Origin: Paralichthys olivaceus | Taxonomy: Eukaryota > Chordata > Actinopteri > Pleuronectiformes > Paralichthyidae | DNA length: 64,000 bases | Direction: 5' to 3' | NCBI RefSeq assembly: GCF_024713975.1 | Contig: NC_091113.1 | Coordinates: 7,576,501 to 7,640,500 of the forward strand | Part shown: in pieces, positions 46,601 through 57,800 of the stretch | How positions within the stretch are numbered: the first letter of the stretch is position 1 | How the letters are laid out: the number at the start of each line of letters is the position of its first letter | Notes under the pieces: model-generated | Told to the model about the DNA's origin: nothing | Databases searched by the model: none | What the model saw: only the letters and a program-made list of their open reading frames with translations | Made by a program: the position numbers and the translations under genes

Positions 46601-49497
46601 GTTAAACCAGAGCTTATAGCCACTGCTGCATGTAGATTATAGTGGTTGCTCTGCTGAAACAAGCACGAGTTCAGTTCATGGCAACAAACTATACCAGTGG
46701 TTTAAACCGAAAAAACTGATTTCTAACTTGTCTTGAGAATTGATTTGAGTTTTTCAATTTCTGATTTTCCCATTTATCAATGAACAGCATGAAAGTGATG
46801 CATGTTCTGAACATTAGGACACGTAAAGCTTTTCAAGAAATAAACCAAATCATGAACTTTGAGAATAACACGACTCCTTTAAATTAAGATTTGGTGCGTT
46901 TGTAATAACGACAGCTCTTCTGGTTCAGGAATCAGGGATCATGAGGAATATCCACTGTTCAGCTGTGTCTCAGTTCAGTGAGTTGGACTCCACAGTCGGC
47001 GCTCTGGTCAAGTGATTGATCAGCCTTGTGCATGAAAACCGCTCGGACTCAGAGCTGAGCAGAATTAATCACAGCTTGTGGCTGCAGAAGCAGTTGTTGC
47101 TCAGCAAAAAAGTTAGATAATGTTAAATACTAAAAAGTGCATCAACTGGAAAGAATAGAAGCATTCAGTATGTTCACAGATGCTTTTGTAATAGTCAGAT
47201 TTCTCTTTCTGTGGACTAGGAGCAGACCCCCATCGAGGTAAATGGAGCCTGGTGGGAGTTCTGAGTTGAGCCCTTAGCAACAAAGGCAATTATAGCAGGC
47301 TTTTCAAACTAATGGACCTGACTGAAGACTCGGCCTCTCCTTCCCTGAATCATAACCGTGGTTCACCGTCAAAAAGATTTGACACCTCGGCCCTGTGCTC
47401 CCCACGAGCTGCATGACCTCAGACAACAACTTCAGACAACTGCAATTAAAAGAGCCACTCAATTTGTTTATGTATGCACAGTGTTATTCCACTGTCTGGA
47501 GCTTAATGCATACAGCTCCTCGCACTGATAATGTCCCTGTTATCTGATATCTGTTGTTTTGTCAGTGGAAAGCACCATTAAAGAAAAGTTATTTAAATAT
47601 TTAAAGTCTTTGCAAACCAACTTTGCGTAAAGTGCAGTGGCGCAAACAAGAGGAAAAACACACCATACTTCAAATGAAACCACACATCCATCATCACGTC
47701 GGCTGAAAAATCTTAATCTCATCCCATAAAACATTTTAGTTTCACTTACTTTCATCAGATCCTGTGTTCTCCTCCGTGTTTTCCTGGAAAAGAAAATATA
47801 TTTTGCATTAATTAATTCAATAATTCATGTCAGGCATCACTGTGGAGAACGTGTGCTCACACTTAATGATTTTCAGTCATTAAGGGAATATTTCAGTTAA
47901 GCATAAATAATGAAGGAAAATAACAGATGTGTAAAAATTAACTGAACTTTGCTGCACGTCACAAATGACAGTTTCTGACATACGTGTGTCCTGACGTCAT
48001 CACCTACACGCGCTGCATCTGTTTATACTTGACACGGATTGGTTTGTAGATGGGCGTGTGTTGGACGTCAGCATCTTTTCTATTTGGCAGGTAATTGTCT
48101 TTCTATTTCGATGGAGAAAATGAATGTACCGGGTCATATTGTTGGTTTTATTTTCTTAATAATATTGTATTTATGTATGGTATTACTACCACAATCACCA
48201 ACTTCAGACACAGTAATCTATACTAGTTCAATTGCACCAAATCATGTTCCAGTCTTTATGCTTTGCTGCTGGCTCCAGTTATATATTTAGCCTGCAGACA
48301 TTAGTGATATCAATCTTTTAACTTCACTCAACAACAGTATTTCCCAATATGTCATATTCCCATATAATTATATATTATATATATTATATTATGTTTCTTT
48401 ATGGACAGAACATGATCATGCTTCTTAAATCAACAATTAAAACTTCACTGGATTGTGTAAATTATTTTTAGTAGAGATACATCTGAGACCAACGTTAATA
48501 AAACAAAGTCATGTGTCACGTATTAGCTTGTTCTAGAGCTTCGCAGCTTGAGCATGGATATCTACAGCTCTTATAAAACTCAAACTGCAGGAAACAAAAT
48601 GTCAACAACAGAGAGCATGTGAGTGACATTGAGTTTAGATTCTGAAATGAAACAGTCAAACTTAATATTAACTTGTTTTTGCTTGACTCTTGAAGTTCTT
48701 CTTGGTGCATATATAATATATATATAATAACTATAATATTTATTTTTATTACTACCGTGGTTGTTGTTATAAATGCACCTTCTAACATTAAGTAAACGAC
48801 CACAGCAAGACTCTGACAGCTTTAATGTATCTCATAAAAGGACTTGGACTATCTTAGCTCACGCACTGTTGCAGGGGGAATATTTGCAAACTAACTCTGG
48901 TTTTTAAGATTGGGTCCCCGGCGACGCTGCGCTGCAACGATAATAAAAATTCAGCGTCCCCCCACGCCGTATCCATTTTGACCCACTTCTTTCTGTCAGG
49001 ACAGAGAGGATCAACTATAAAGCGGTTTCTAGTCGGCGCAAGGCCCGGAGAGGACCCAGAGGATCCGGTCTGTTCAGTTCAGCTTGGTCTTATGATGCTC
49101 AGGGGACGCAGAGACAGAGCTCTCAAGTCAAAGTGACGAGGCGTCTTAAATACTGTGCATGGGGTGAGGAGTTAAAGGGACAGTTTTAGTGTGTATTCTT
49201 GTTTTTTCTGCATGGGATTAATAGTTGACTGTCCAAAAAGACGAATGTGTTTCCATGTACGAATCTCATTATTTTCTAGGAAGCTGCTATTTCTGTTTTA
49301 TTTGTTACTGTTTCTTATTTATTTGTCTTTACATTGCAATGCTGAGCTTTTGTCCAAGATCAATTTCGCATTTTTTGTTCCGCAGGCAGGATGAGCTCCT
49401 ACTCATCAGGCAGGTGACACCTACAACCGAAAAAGAGATGTAAAGGGAAAAGACAGACAGTGCTTTGTAAACAACAAGAGACACTAACCTCGACTTC
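33755..49497 (-). CDS. spock2: Testican-2 (SPARC/osteonectin, cwcv and Kazal-like domains proteoglycan 2), 3' ten coding exons
   Basis: Secreted heparan/chondroitin-sulfate proteoglycan of extracellular matrix, abundant in brain. Minus-strand coding exons in transcript order: 49497–49489, 47783–47750, 41920–41806, 38372–38264, 37738–37624, 36921–36802, 36693–36475, 35472–35410, 34607–34470 and 33900–33755. All are in phase, giving 355 residues; the human protein is about 424. Domains: cysteine-rich KDPCQNVKCSRHKMCVAQ; Kazal-like CKPCPVAASSPVCGSDG split over two exons; SPARC-type EF-hand region (SCTGQDLADLGDRLRDWFQL; DTNSDLYLDQAEL; NSCDSYKDGKVSTAEWC); thyroglobulin type-1 with CWCVD; then SGDFGSG, whose Ser-Gly sites are glycosaminoglycan acceptors; and an acidic tail ending GGYIW. 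These match SPOCK2 over SPOCK1 or SPOCK3. Signal peptide and N-terminal exons are not found up to 64 kb. Confidence 0.92.
34616..34648. repeat. (CA)n microsatellite at a spock2 3' splice site
   Basis: CA on the plus strand, TG on the transcribed strand, about 15 units. It lies directly upstream of TCCTTGCAG, the acceptor of the thyroglobulin-domain exon at 34607, so it replaces most of the usual pyrimidine tract. Confidence 0.95.
37618..37626 (-). other. spock2: Tandem GT/GC 5' splice site after the Kazal exon of spock2
   Basis: The minus-strand sequence AAAC-GTG-GCAAGT offers a weak GT donor and, 3 nt later, a strong GC donor (GCAAGT). Both are in frame with the next exon: the GC site gives TKRESCTG, the GT site gives TKQSCTG. 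The Glu before the Ser/Thr-Cys matches human SPOCK2 (PETCTG, recalled), favouring the GC site. Confidence 0.6.
40690..40800 (+). repeat. Dispersed repeat family A, copy 2
   Basis: Contains TCCCAAAAATGAAGCCAAAT and CGATCGCCCCCTGGTGGCTG, shared with the copies at 45.0 and 51.7 kb. It lies in a spock2 intron. Confidence 0.7.
42340..42510. repeat. Polypyrimidine/polypurine tract in a spock2 intron
   Basis: About 170 bp of C/T-rich sequence with many CTCT and TCCC runs and few purines. It is purine-rich on the transcribed strand. Low complexity and non-coding; the 60-codon Arg/Glu-rich minus-strand ORF is an artefact. Confidence 0.75.
44940..45070 (-). repeat. Dispersed repeat family A, copy 3 (inverted)
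   Basis: The reverse complement reads TCCAAAAGTGAAGCCTCCTG, GTGGCGGGCTGCAGTATA, CCTGCCTCCTCCATGTTAG and ends in AAAAAAGTCAAAGTACACG, matching copy 4 in order. It lies in a spock2 intron. Confidence 0.75.
47750..47783 (-). other. spock2: 34-nt short exon of spock2
   Basis: The minus-strand acceptor TTTTCTTTTCCAG and donor GTAAGT bound 34 nt encoding ENTEENTGSDE plus one base. That base completes a Thr codon with the CC opening the next exon, giving SDETMDITKDPC. The human counterpart (recalled) is GDEALDTTKDPC, so phase and residues both fit. Confidence 0.65.
49489..49497 (-). other. spock2: 9-nt microexon of spock2 encoding Glu-Val-Glu
   Basis: On the minus strand CATTGCCACAG precedes GAAGTCGAG, which is followed by the donor GTTAGT. 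SPOCK2 and SPOCK3 proteins carry EVE after the FRD of the N-terminal region while SPOCK1 lacks it (from memory). A phase-0 three-codon exon is what that predicts. The exact combination of acceptor, codons and donor is unlikely by chance. Confidence 0.55.
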
Positions 49498-50242
49498 CTG
49501 TGGCAATGACAAGCAGCAGCGGGGGAGGAAGAAAGGGAGAGCCATTGTTAGAGGTGAAGAAAAAACTGTTTTCATTCCATTCAGCATGCAATCAGTGGGT
49601 AGGTTTATTACAGTTATGGCAGCAGTGAAACTGTCAGCCCTTAATGCTCACTGATTGCAAATACATGCCTTAGTCTCGCTCCTCTCGTGGGACAACATAA
49701 GACATTCACAGAGGATTATGAGCGCCTATTAACCGAGGATGATCAGCTGCCACTTCTGCGAGCTGGCAGGGGTCCCGATCACTGAGGACTCATTCTCTGG
49801 CTCTGTTTAAAGCGAGTATGAAACGCCAGCCTCCCACCAGCTCAGAAGTTTGTGGATGAGCCACGACATGCAGCATCTGCCTCAGGGGCGAAAGAACAGA
49901 AGAGAATCGGTGGGAATCTTTAAAGTCGGCGGGCGGATGTGATTTTGATGTTTTTTTATAGATACAGCAGCAGACATATAGAGCACATTCACTAAGCGCA
50001 GCGTTGACAACACAGACAGATATAGCTTCGGTAAAATACAACCTTGGGTTAACAGGGGAGTGACTACTTTCCTTTCATTCCATTTCACCGTCTTGGCTTA
50101 GGTCCAAGGGCATTACACATCAATACCCACCACAGCCACTCCCCGTGTGCACCATCATTCAGCACTCCGGTGTGTTTGAAAGAAATATAGCACTGCATGG
50201 TTTATTTCAGCAACTCAACCCAGTAAATAAACCTAATTCTTA

Positions 50243-50264
50243 CACACACACACACACACACACA
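50243..50264. repeat. (CA)n microsatellite, short
   Basis: About 11 CA units within the presumed spock2 5' intron. Confidence 0.9.
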
Positions 50265-51609
50265 GCCTTACCTGTCTACTTAACAGTGCAGTGACAGCAG
50301 CTTAATATATCACTATGAACAATTTACAGGCCACACAAGGACAAGTCAAAAAGCCAGCGGATGGCTTTAAAAGGCTGAGGCAAGCTGAGCCACCGCAGTT
50401 CTCCAGATTTCAACCTCAGAGGAAAATGTTTCTGAGAGGGAAATATATTTCTTCGTAGCAGTGAAAACATCTAGGTGCTACATACACACGAGGGGCAGCA
50501 TCAGTGTTTGTTATCTTTGGAAAAATCTTCCCAAACGGCTGGATGTCAGCGATGACTGATGCGAGAAGGAGAAAAATAAACTTTAAACATGTCGTATGAA
50601 ATGTTAACACCCCACTGCTGAGTTAAATTACTTTTTCTCCTCTGATCTGCATCTTTTCATGGCATTTTAAAGGTTATGGCCTTAACACAGAACTCTCGGG
50701 GTGACGCCGCAGTGCACAGGGAGTAGGGATAATTGTTAAAGCCCTTAAATCAAGAGCAGAATCTGTGTTTGCAAAATCTTGGGTACAAAAAATGTCAAAA
50801 AATTCTCCGCAAAACATCCTACCTCATCATCAAAGACTCAAAGATGGCATGTCACACGTCAGATTACTTTTTACTTATTTAATTGTTGCTTGCATTGCTT
50901 CGTGAAATACCCAGCTCACACCCAAGGGAGCCCTACAGCGTGTCCCAAAGGCTGGAGTGCTTATCTTCTCCCAGCAGCAGGGTGACAGCAAGGACACCAG
51001 GCGGAGGCTGCAGTTAGTCCTTCACCAAGGTTGAGAACTAATGCTGTCCCACTGAATCCCAGCCAGGCTTCACAGCAAGCCCAGACACGAGGGTGGTAAG
51101 GGAGGAGGGGAAAAGATCAGGGAGCGAGGGGGGTATGCTATTCATGGTGGAGGTCCCCAGAGTTATGTGATTCATATCACACACCACCTCTTCTGCCATT
51201 TGTCAACAAGGCTGTAACGCAGCCGGTGTAAAACAGAGCCGGGAGTCTAATGGAGCTTGACTATCCAGATGCTGCGACTGCTCCTCCCGGACCAGCTCGC
51301 CGGTATTAGGCAGACAGCATTTGGCCACAAGCCTGACTGCGCTCCTCTGAGTTAACGTCTATCTCACCTCGACTGAACCCTGTCTGCTGGCGACATGAAT
51401 ACCCCTGATAACCATGAACCACCGAACCCCAACGTCACGCATCTTCCTGAGTGACACAAAAATGTTCATACACATCCCTGCTCTGCACGACAACCACAGG
51501 GACGAGTCAATCTTTTGACTTGTATGCAACTTAACAGCAAGTTCATTTCATAGCAAGGAAGTAGGTGTGTGTATAGTTTCTGTTTATGAGCTAACATTAA
51601 TGGCTAGTA

Positions 51610-51880
51610 CTGTTCGGATACATAAACTGTATATAAAGATCGACAACATGACTGCCCCCAAAAAGTGAAGCCAAAGTGCCTTGATCGACCCCTGGTGGCT
51701 GGCTGCAGTAAAGGTTATAAATCCTGCCTCCTTCATGTTAGCTGATCGGGCATTGACCAAATAAAAAAGTCAAAATACATGTCAAATATATTTTTCTCAA
51801 AGATTTGCACCAATTTCAAAAATTGTATCATGGATATTTTGGCTTCCTTTCTGAATAGTGGGAGGAAGTGGAGACACCTC
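51610..51880 (+). repeat. Dispersed repeat family A, copy 4 (most complete)
   Basis: Runs from TGTATATAAAGATCGACAAC through AAAAAGTGAAGCCAAAGTGC, ACCCCTGGTGGCTGGCTGCA, CCTGCCTCCTTCATGTTAGC and AAAAAAGTCAAAATACATG to a tail with ATATTTTGGC and GTGGGAGGAAGTGGAGACAC. A tail-only relative (GATATTTTGGCTTTGGAGGA) lies near 57,105–57,135. Confidence 0.75.
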
Positions 51881-54800
51881 GTCCATTACGATTGGACCGC
51901 AGAAATAAATGTGAAAAACAGATTTGATATGCATCTATACTAAGATGGCTAAGATTAGAAAGAGCTTGTGTTTAGGGGAAATAAAAAAATAAATGTGTTT
52001 ACAAGTGCAGACGAAAAAAAGAGGATTTGCCGGAAGGTGTTGGAAGGTGTCTGTGGAAGTGTCAGAAACTCCCTCCAGAGAGCAACAAAGCAAAGCTAAC
52101 AGGCCGAGGAAATCATGGAGTTTTATTTTGACAGACAACCAACCACTAAACCACTGTCCATGTTTGGAGACATCTCACTGAACCATCGCGTCTCCTCTGA
52201 AGTGCAGCGCTCACATCTCACGTCTTATTAAACACCATGGACAATGTTTTTCTGCTGAAATTAAGAACATGAACACGCATCACAATCAACATTGATTAAA
52301 TATCTTAAAATATATGCGTCACATTTCTATGGAAGTGTATCCTAGTAATATATATATATATATATTATCAGTAATAGTAGCTACTGTGTAATTTGTATGT
52401 GAAAAGCTAGTGTTGGGCCAGTTGTAATGTATGCTCATGTTTCCCCACCGCTCAAGTGTTAGAGGTCAGATGAGATGCCCTGTATCCTTGGAGCGTCTGA
52501 TGCGGAATACAAACTATGCAGTGATCTGGAGTGGATTCAAAATAGAAAATAAAAAAATCAGGAAGAAACGTTGGAGAAAAGCTTGTATGCTCTTGGGTGT
52601 TCAAATCCAGAGGTGTTGGAGAGCAACGCCACCTCAATGAAGAAAATGCTCACGGTGTAAAATAAATGTCACCGTTAGATTCCGCATCTCCTCGCCCTGC
52701 TGCAAAGATCCGTCACGCCCACGCCGCCCTCTCGCTCCATCACTGCAGCTCATCTGCCCCTGTAACGTGACAGGGTCAGATACAGTCTACTGCCTGCAGA
52801 AGGACACTTACATCCCCGACACACACGCTGATATACACACAAACGTCACCTCCACACACACTATCACCTCATCTACAGCTGAGAGGATGATGAGCTCCTC
52901 TCGGACCACAGGACAGTACATATCCTGGTCTAATTCAGATGTATCACATTCTGTTGTTGAGTGATTCCTTAGATGTGCACAATGTATCTGAAAACGCAAA
53001 ACACCAGGGGGGCGCCACAAGATTAGGGATAGTACCAGGACCTGACTGTGATTATCAGTTCTGTTGTCAGTACTGAGAAATTCCTATTTATTAATGCTAC
53101 ATAACAATATCTTGCACATTTCATCTCAATTACTCGATTTCTGAAGAAGACGTTGATCTACGATGCATTTCGAGAACTCTCTCTCGGTCTAAAATCTCAC
53201 CTGAGGCTCCAACATGGCACTAGTTTCTCTACTGTCAGGTCATAGCTCAACTGTAAAATTTAAAGTGTAAAAACAACAAAGAAAAGAATAAAAGAAAATG
53301 ACTGGGTGTATTCCCCAAATGTCAACCTCATTCCTTTTTATGTCTGCAGATTTAAGTGACATTTGGTGGAATATCAATTCAGGCCACCAGACAAACAAGT
53401 ATTGTAATTAGTTTTTTTGACGTGCATCCAGATCTGATGGCAGCAGCATGTGGCACTTTATGACAATTTGATGTTTGTAGAAACTGTTCCGTGTAGAAGC
53501 TAATTTTTTTTCTATTTTTTTAGATTAATCCATCCAGCTGCGTACATTTCTACTTAACAGATTTTCTGTCTTTTCATTTTGTGCTAAAGATTGTTTTTCA
53601 TTAGTCCTCCTGCATGACAGATTTCACCCAATCCTTTCCAAACTCCTTCCATCAAACGACTGGATGATAAAACATTACAAGCACTTTTTCACAAATTGGC
53701 TTTCAAACTTTTATGGCCTAGATAAACTTAATAAAAATACTATTATATATGTGTGAGGACATAAGGAATTAACATTTCTTAACATTACTTACTTTTTCTA
53801 AACAAATCGTTTTATGGAAAGACAGGGTTTGGTATCAGGTTTTCTTTTGGGTGGTTTGTACACAGACAAATTTCAAATGAGCCCGTAAAATGTGAGAGCA
53901 TTTGGCTTTTTGGTGATACGGCAGTAATCCTGATTTCTCCTCAGATAGGATCTATTTCTTTGAAAAATTCTGGCTCCTCATCAGCATGTTTATCCCTCCT
54001 GGATTCTATCTCTTTTTTTATTCAGATGCAGATATTCTGACAGATTAATAAACAGTGCCAACAGCAATCAAGTGATCGAAACGCCTTCAAAAACATTGAA
54101 CTCACACAGACACACTCATTTCAAGAGCTGCAGTTCAGAGCCTCTGCTTTTCATGAAATCCCTCTGAGTCGAGGCTAGAGCTGGGTGCTTCATCCTCCGC
54201 ACTCGTCCTTATTGATATGCTGAAGACGATATTTGCAGTAAAGACCCAACTTAAACAGCGGGATATGAGTTAGAGATTAAATGATGATCTGGACATTTTG
54301 CATTTCCTCCAGTCGTCATTTAATCAGCCTCATGAAGTCGTTTACTCAGGCAGTGACTGGATAAACACAGGGTGATGGATGGACCGGTGATCCGGGTCAT
54401 GTCTGTAATGAATGGAGACCTGCATGTGAGAGGATCTCCTCAGATGATTGCTCCGCTCTGGGGCTGGGGCCCTGTCATCCTATCAGATCACCGAGGTGTA
54501 TCTGCCGATCTTCCTGGGAGGACTTGTCAGCTCACCGTTCCCCCGGCCATCATTTGCACAGTAATGCGCTTTGCTTGATTAATGTAGCAGAATTAGCGGC
54601 GTCTCCCTACTTTAAAATCGCTGCAAAAGGGCACGCAGGCGGAGGCGGCCGTGAATCTGCATTCCACCCTCTGTCTCCCTGTAGTTACCAGGGAGCAGCG
54701 GGAGTGCATCTCACCGTTGCCGGGTCATTATGGCGCCCCAGTACAGCATGCTGAGGCCTGAGTGGTGGAGGTAATGTCTCGCTCTGTTCGTACCCCGCTG

Positions 54801-57800
54801 CCTTTGAAAACGACAGAGAAATGGGATACACTAATGGCGCAGACCCACCACAGATTGAAGCACTTAGAAAAGCATTAGAGTGTTCCAAAATGACACTGTC
54901 TTTTGTCCCGAAGCCGCCGGGTTTAGAGCGACAAATACATTAAATATTCACTTAAACATGAGGCAGAAAAGCACACAGAATCAATTAAGACAATCAGATC
55001 TGCTCTAATATACATGTATCCTTCTATATACTAACTCCTCAGGCTCCTGTACACCTGTGTGAGGACACAATTCCTCAGTTTACTCTTACTGAACCATGAA
55101 AGCTCTTTTCTTTTTCTACACCACATTTGCTCTGACAGATACTAACGTGATCTATAGTTGTATTAAAGGGTGTTTGAGGTGATTACACACCATATATACA
55201 TATATACAGTATATAAATATATATATTTGTGCATGGGAATTTTCATCACACTCCAGAGATAAAATAAGAAACCAACAGAGAAAAATGGGGGTGTCTCCGT
55301 TGCAACAAAACACCAGAGCATTATGGGATTAAGTCGCAGCCCAGCAACACAGAGCTGGATCAAATTGATCATCTGAGCTGGAGTGCTCGGGGGCCTGCAG
55401 GCGAAGGACGCATGTTGTTTCACAAGGTAAGACGCCTGCCTGCAATGCAGCACGGCACACGGAGCACAATCTGCAGCCATCTCTGCACACTGAAGGGCAC
55501 GTCTCTCTTCCCAAGCAGCGAAGTAGCCAACTGTCGAGTGTGCACCCATCTGAAACACTTGCACTGCACTGAAATTCAGGAATAACCAGACAGACTTCAT
55601 TTGCTAATGAATGCAAATGATTTAACTAACCTGCAATGACATTTATTAAAAATCAAAATATATAAAAGAGTCCCCCCCACCCCAAATATGAAAGAGGAGT
55701 CTGAAAACATTAAGACTCTCTGATAAAAGGCTTTTTTCTTTTAGAGCCGCTGCCATGTGCACATTAGGCTACATTTCAGGAAGTTGCATCACTGAAATGA
55801 ACCTTTTCCATCATCTCAGGAGCTCTTCAGCTGTGGTCTGTGAATCCCTGATGAAGTTGCACATGAAACAGTGGCCAGGCTCAGTTCGCCTGCATGGGAC
55901 AGACTCCACAGTTGAATCATGGCATTGCATGCTCTGAGGGATGCAGTAATTGGAGAGGAGGAGGACAGAGCGGACACAGAAAAATGGATTCCGTTGGACC
56001 CCGCTGCTGAGCCAAGCAGAACTGTGGAACGCCGGAGTCTGTGCAGCATGTTACGCCACCCCCCCCAACCCATTTGCAAAACAAAGAAGCAGAAAGAGAG
56101 GAGGCGAGCCTTCAGGTTGAGCTCCACACAGATGCCCCAGGGAGATCGCAGCTTATGCCGGCCTCCTTTACTCTGCTGAGCCATGCTGCTTCTGGCTTCT
56201 GCATACAATATTAGAAGAAAAAAAAACATAAGATTAACACAAGCTGAAGGAGTCAGCTCCACAAGATCAAAAATATTGATGCCAGTTTTCTATTTTCAAT
56301 TTATAGTAGCTATACTCATCAATAGTGATCTGCATAAACTTATCAGCATTCATAAATAGAAGAAAAAGCTTAATTTGTTGTTGGTGTACTCATCTAAACC
56401 AAAAAACCTAAATCAATACTGAATGTGTTATAGAGGCTAAGAAAATATATTCAGCTCCAACAGATTCTTTATCCCTGAAGAATAAAACAAACGTTAGCTA
56501 AAATACGAGTTATCTTCGCCAACTGATTATTTCAGAGTCGGGATCCAGGAATTATCAGGACTTTGACATATTTTAAGGACCAGATTCAGTTCTGTCTCTG
56601 TTCATGAATTGTTATTTAATCTAAAGAAAAGCCAAACCAACGGGTAAAGCATCTTGTATTTTGCTTTGTTGTATCTTGTATTATAACTTGATTTGTTGCA
56701 GCCATGTTTTGATGTCTTGCTTGGTAGAAATACATTTCTATTTTATTAAAACTTTTCTTATTGACTATTCATATTTATTCATACAAGGTTAAGTTAACAA
56801 CAGTCGTGGAGGTGAGAGACTAACACTGTCCTCACTTTAAAAAAAGAGTCTGTATGGTTTCTTTTAGCTTACAACATTTTTCAGTGAACATTTACACAAC
56901 ATGCTCAGCTGCGTTCACCTCATCCACGTGGCTAGCTAGCAAAGTAGGACAATGACTGTCTCGATTAGATCTACAAAACACTGATTGTCCATCCTTACAC
57001 AGACTAAATATGAGGATGATGACATAAGTGGTCCCCTAAACCTCAGCTTCATCCCTAATTGCTTCTTTGTAGACTCAAAAAGCACAAGATGGCAGCGTTC
57101 GTATCCGGGATATTTTGGCTTTGGAGGAAGTGGAGATGGGTCTATTAGTTGTACCCTGCTCTTTGCAGAAATTACTAGTTTAAGTATATTTGTGATCTTT
57201 TTTTAAGGATCAATGTTTTCAGCAGACATTATGAGTGAGAAAGTTTTAAGAGGCAGACCAGTGTATTGATGCTTTTGGTCTTTTTACTGCATTTTGTTGT
57301 GAGTAAGAAAATACATAATAACACATTTTCCTCTGGCCAGAAATCATATTTTATCGTATAAAAATGCTGTGAAAATCATTGTGTGTTCAGCAAACCTCCC
57401 AAAAACAATATCATTTTACAGCTGTCTCATCTCTGCTGTGATTATTCTGTTGTGTTTTTAGCCATTTGAGAATTTTTTAACTCCTGTTGTTCAAATTAAT
57501 TAGGCTCCGATGACAAGTCCATTGAAGCTACTGAGCTTTTTTAACTGTCAGGCACACGAGTTCAGAGACCGGCAGCATGGTTAAGAGAAGATAATGATGA
57601 TAACCATCCCATTTGAAATGCCGCAGGGATCAGAACGAGACAGCTCACAGGGGTAGCTAAGTTAAATATGCTAGCTGGCTGATTACATTTAATTCCCCCC
57701 GTCTGCCATGGCAATGAGAACAAATTGGGTTGTTGTGGCTGCTGATAATGCTAATCTCCGGCAATGGCAGCGGGATATTACAGTAAAACAGAGAGCCACA

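Larger units (their letters stand above)
41921..47749. other. spock2 intron, no further exon recognised
   Basis: Contains the polypyrimidine tract and a family A repeat. Minus-strand frames were scanned for testican N-terminal motifs and none was seen. Confidence 0.45.

Noticed and set aside
54372..54754. Overlapping plus-strand ORFs in the presumed spock2 5' intron.
   Set aside because: No family similarity, no matching splice pattern, and comparable ORFs occur on both strands.
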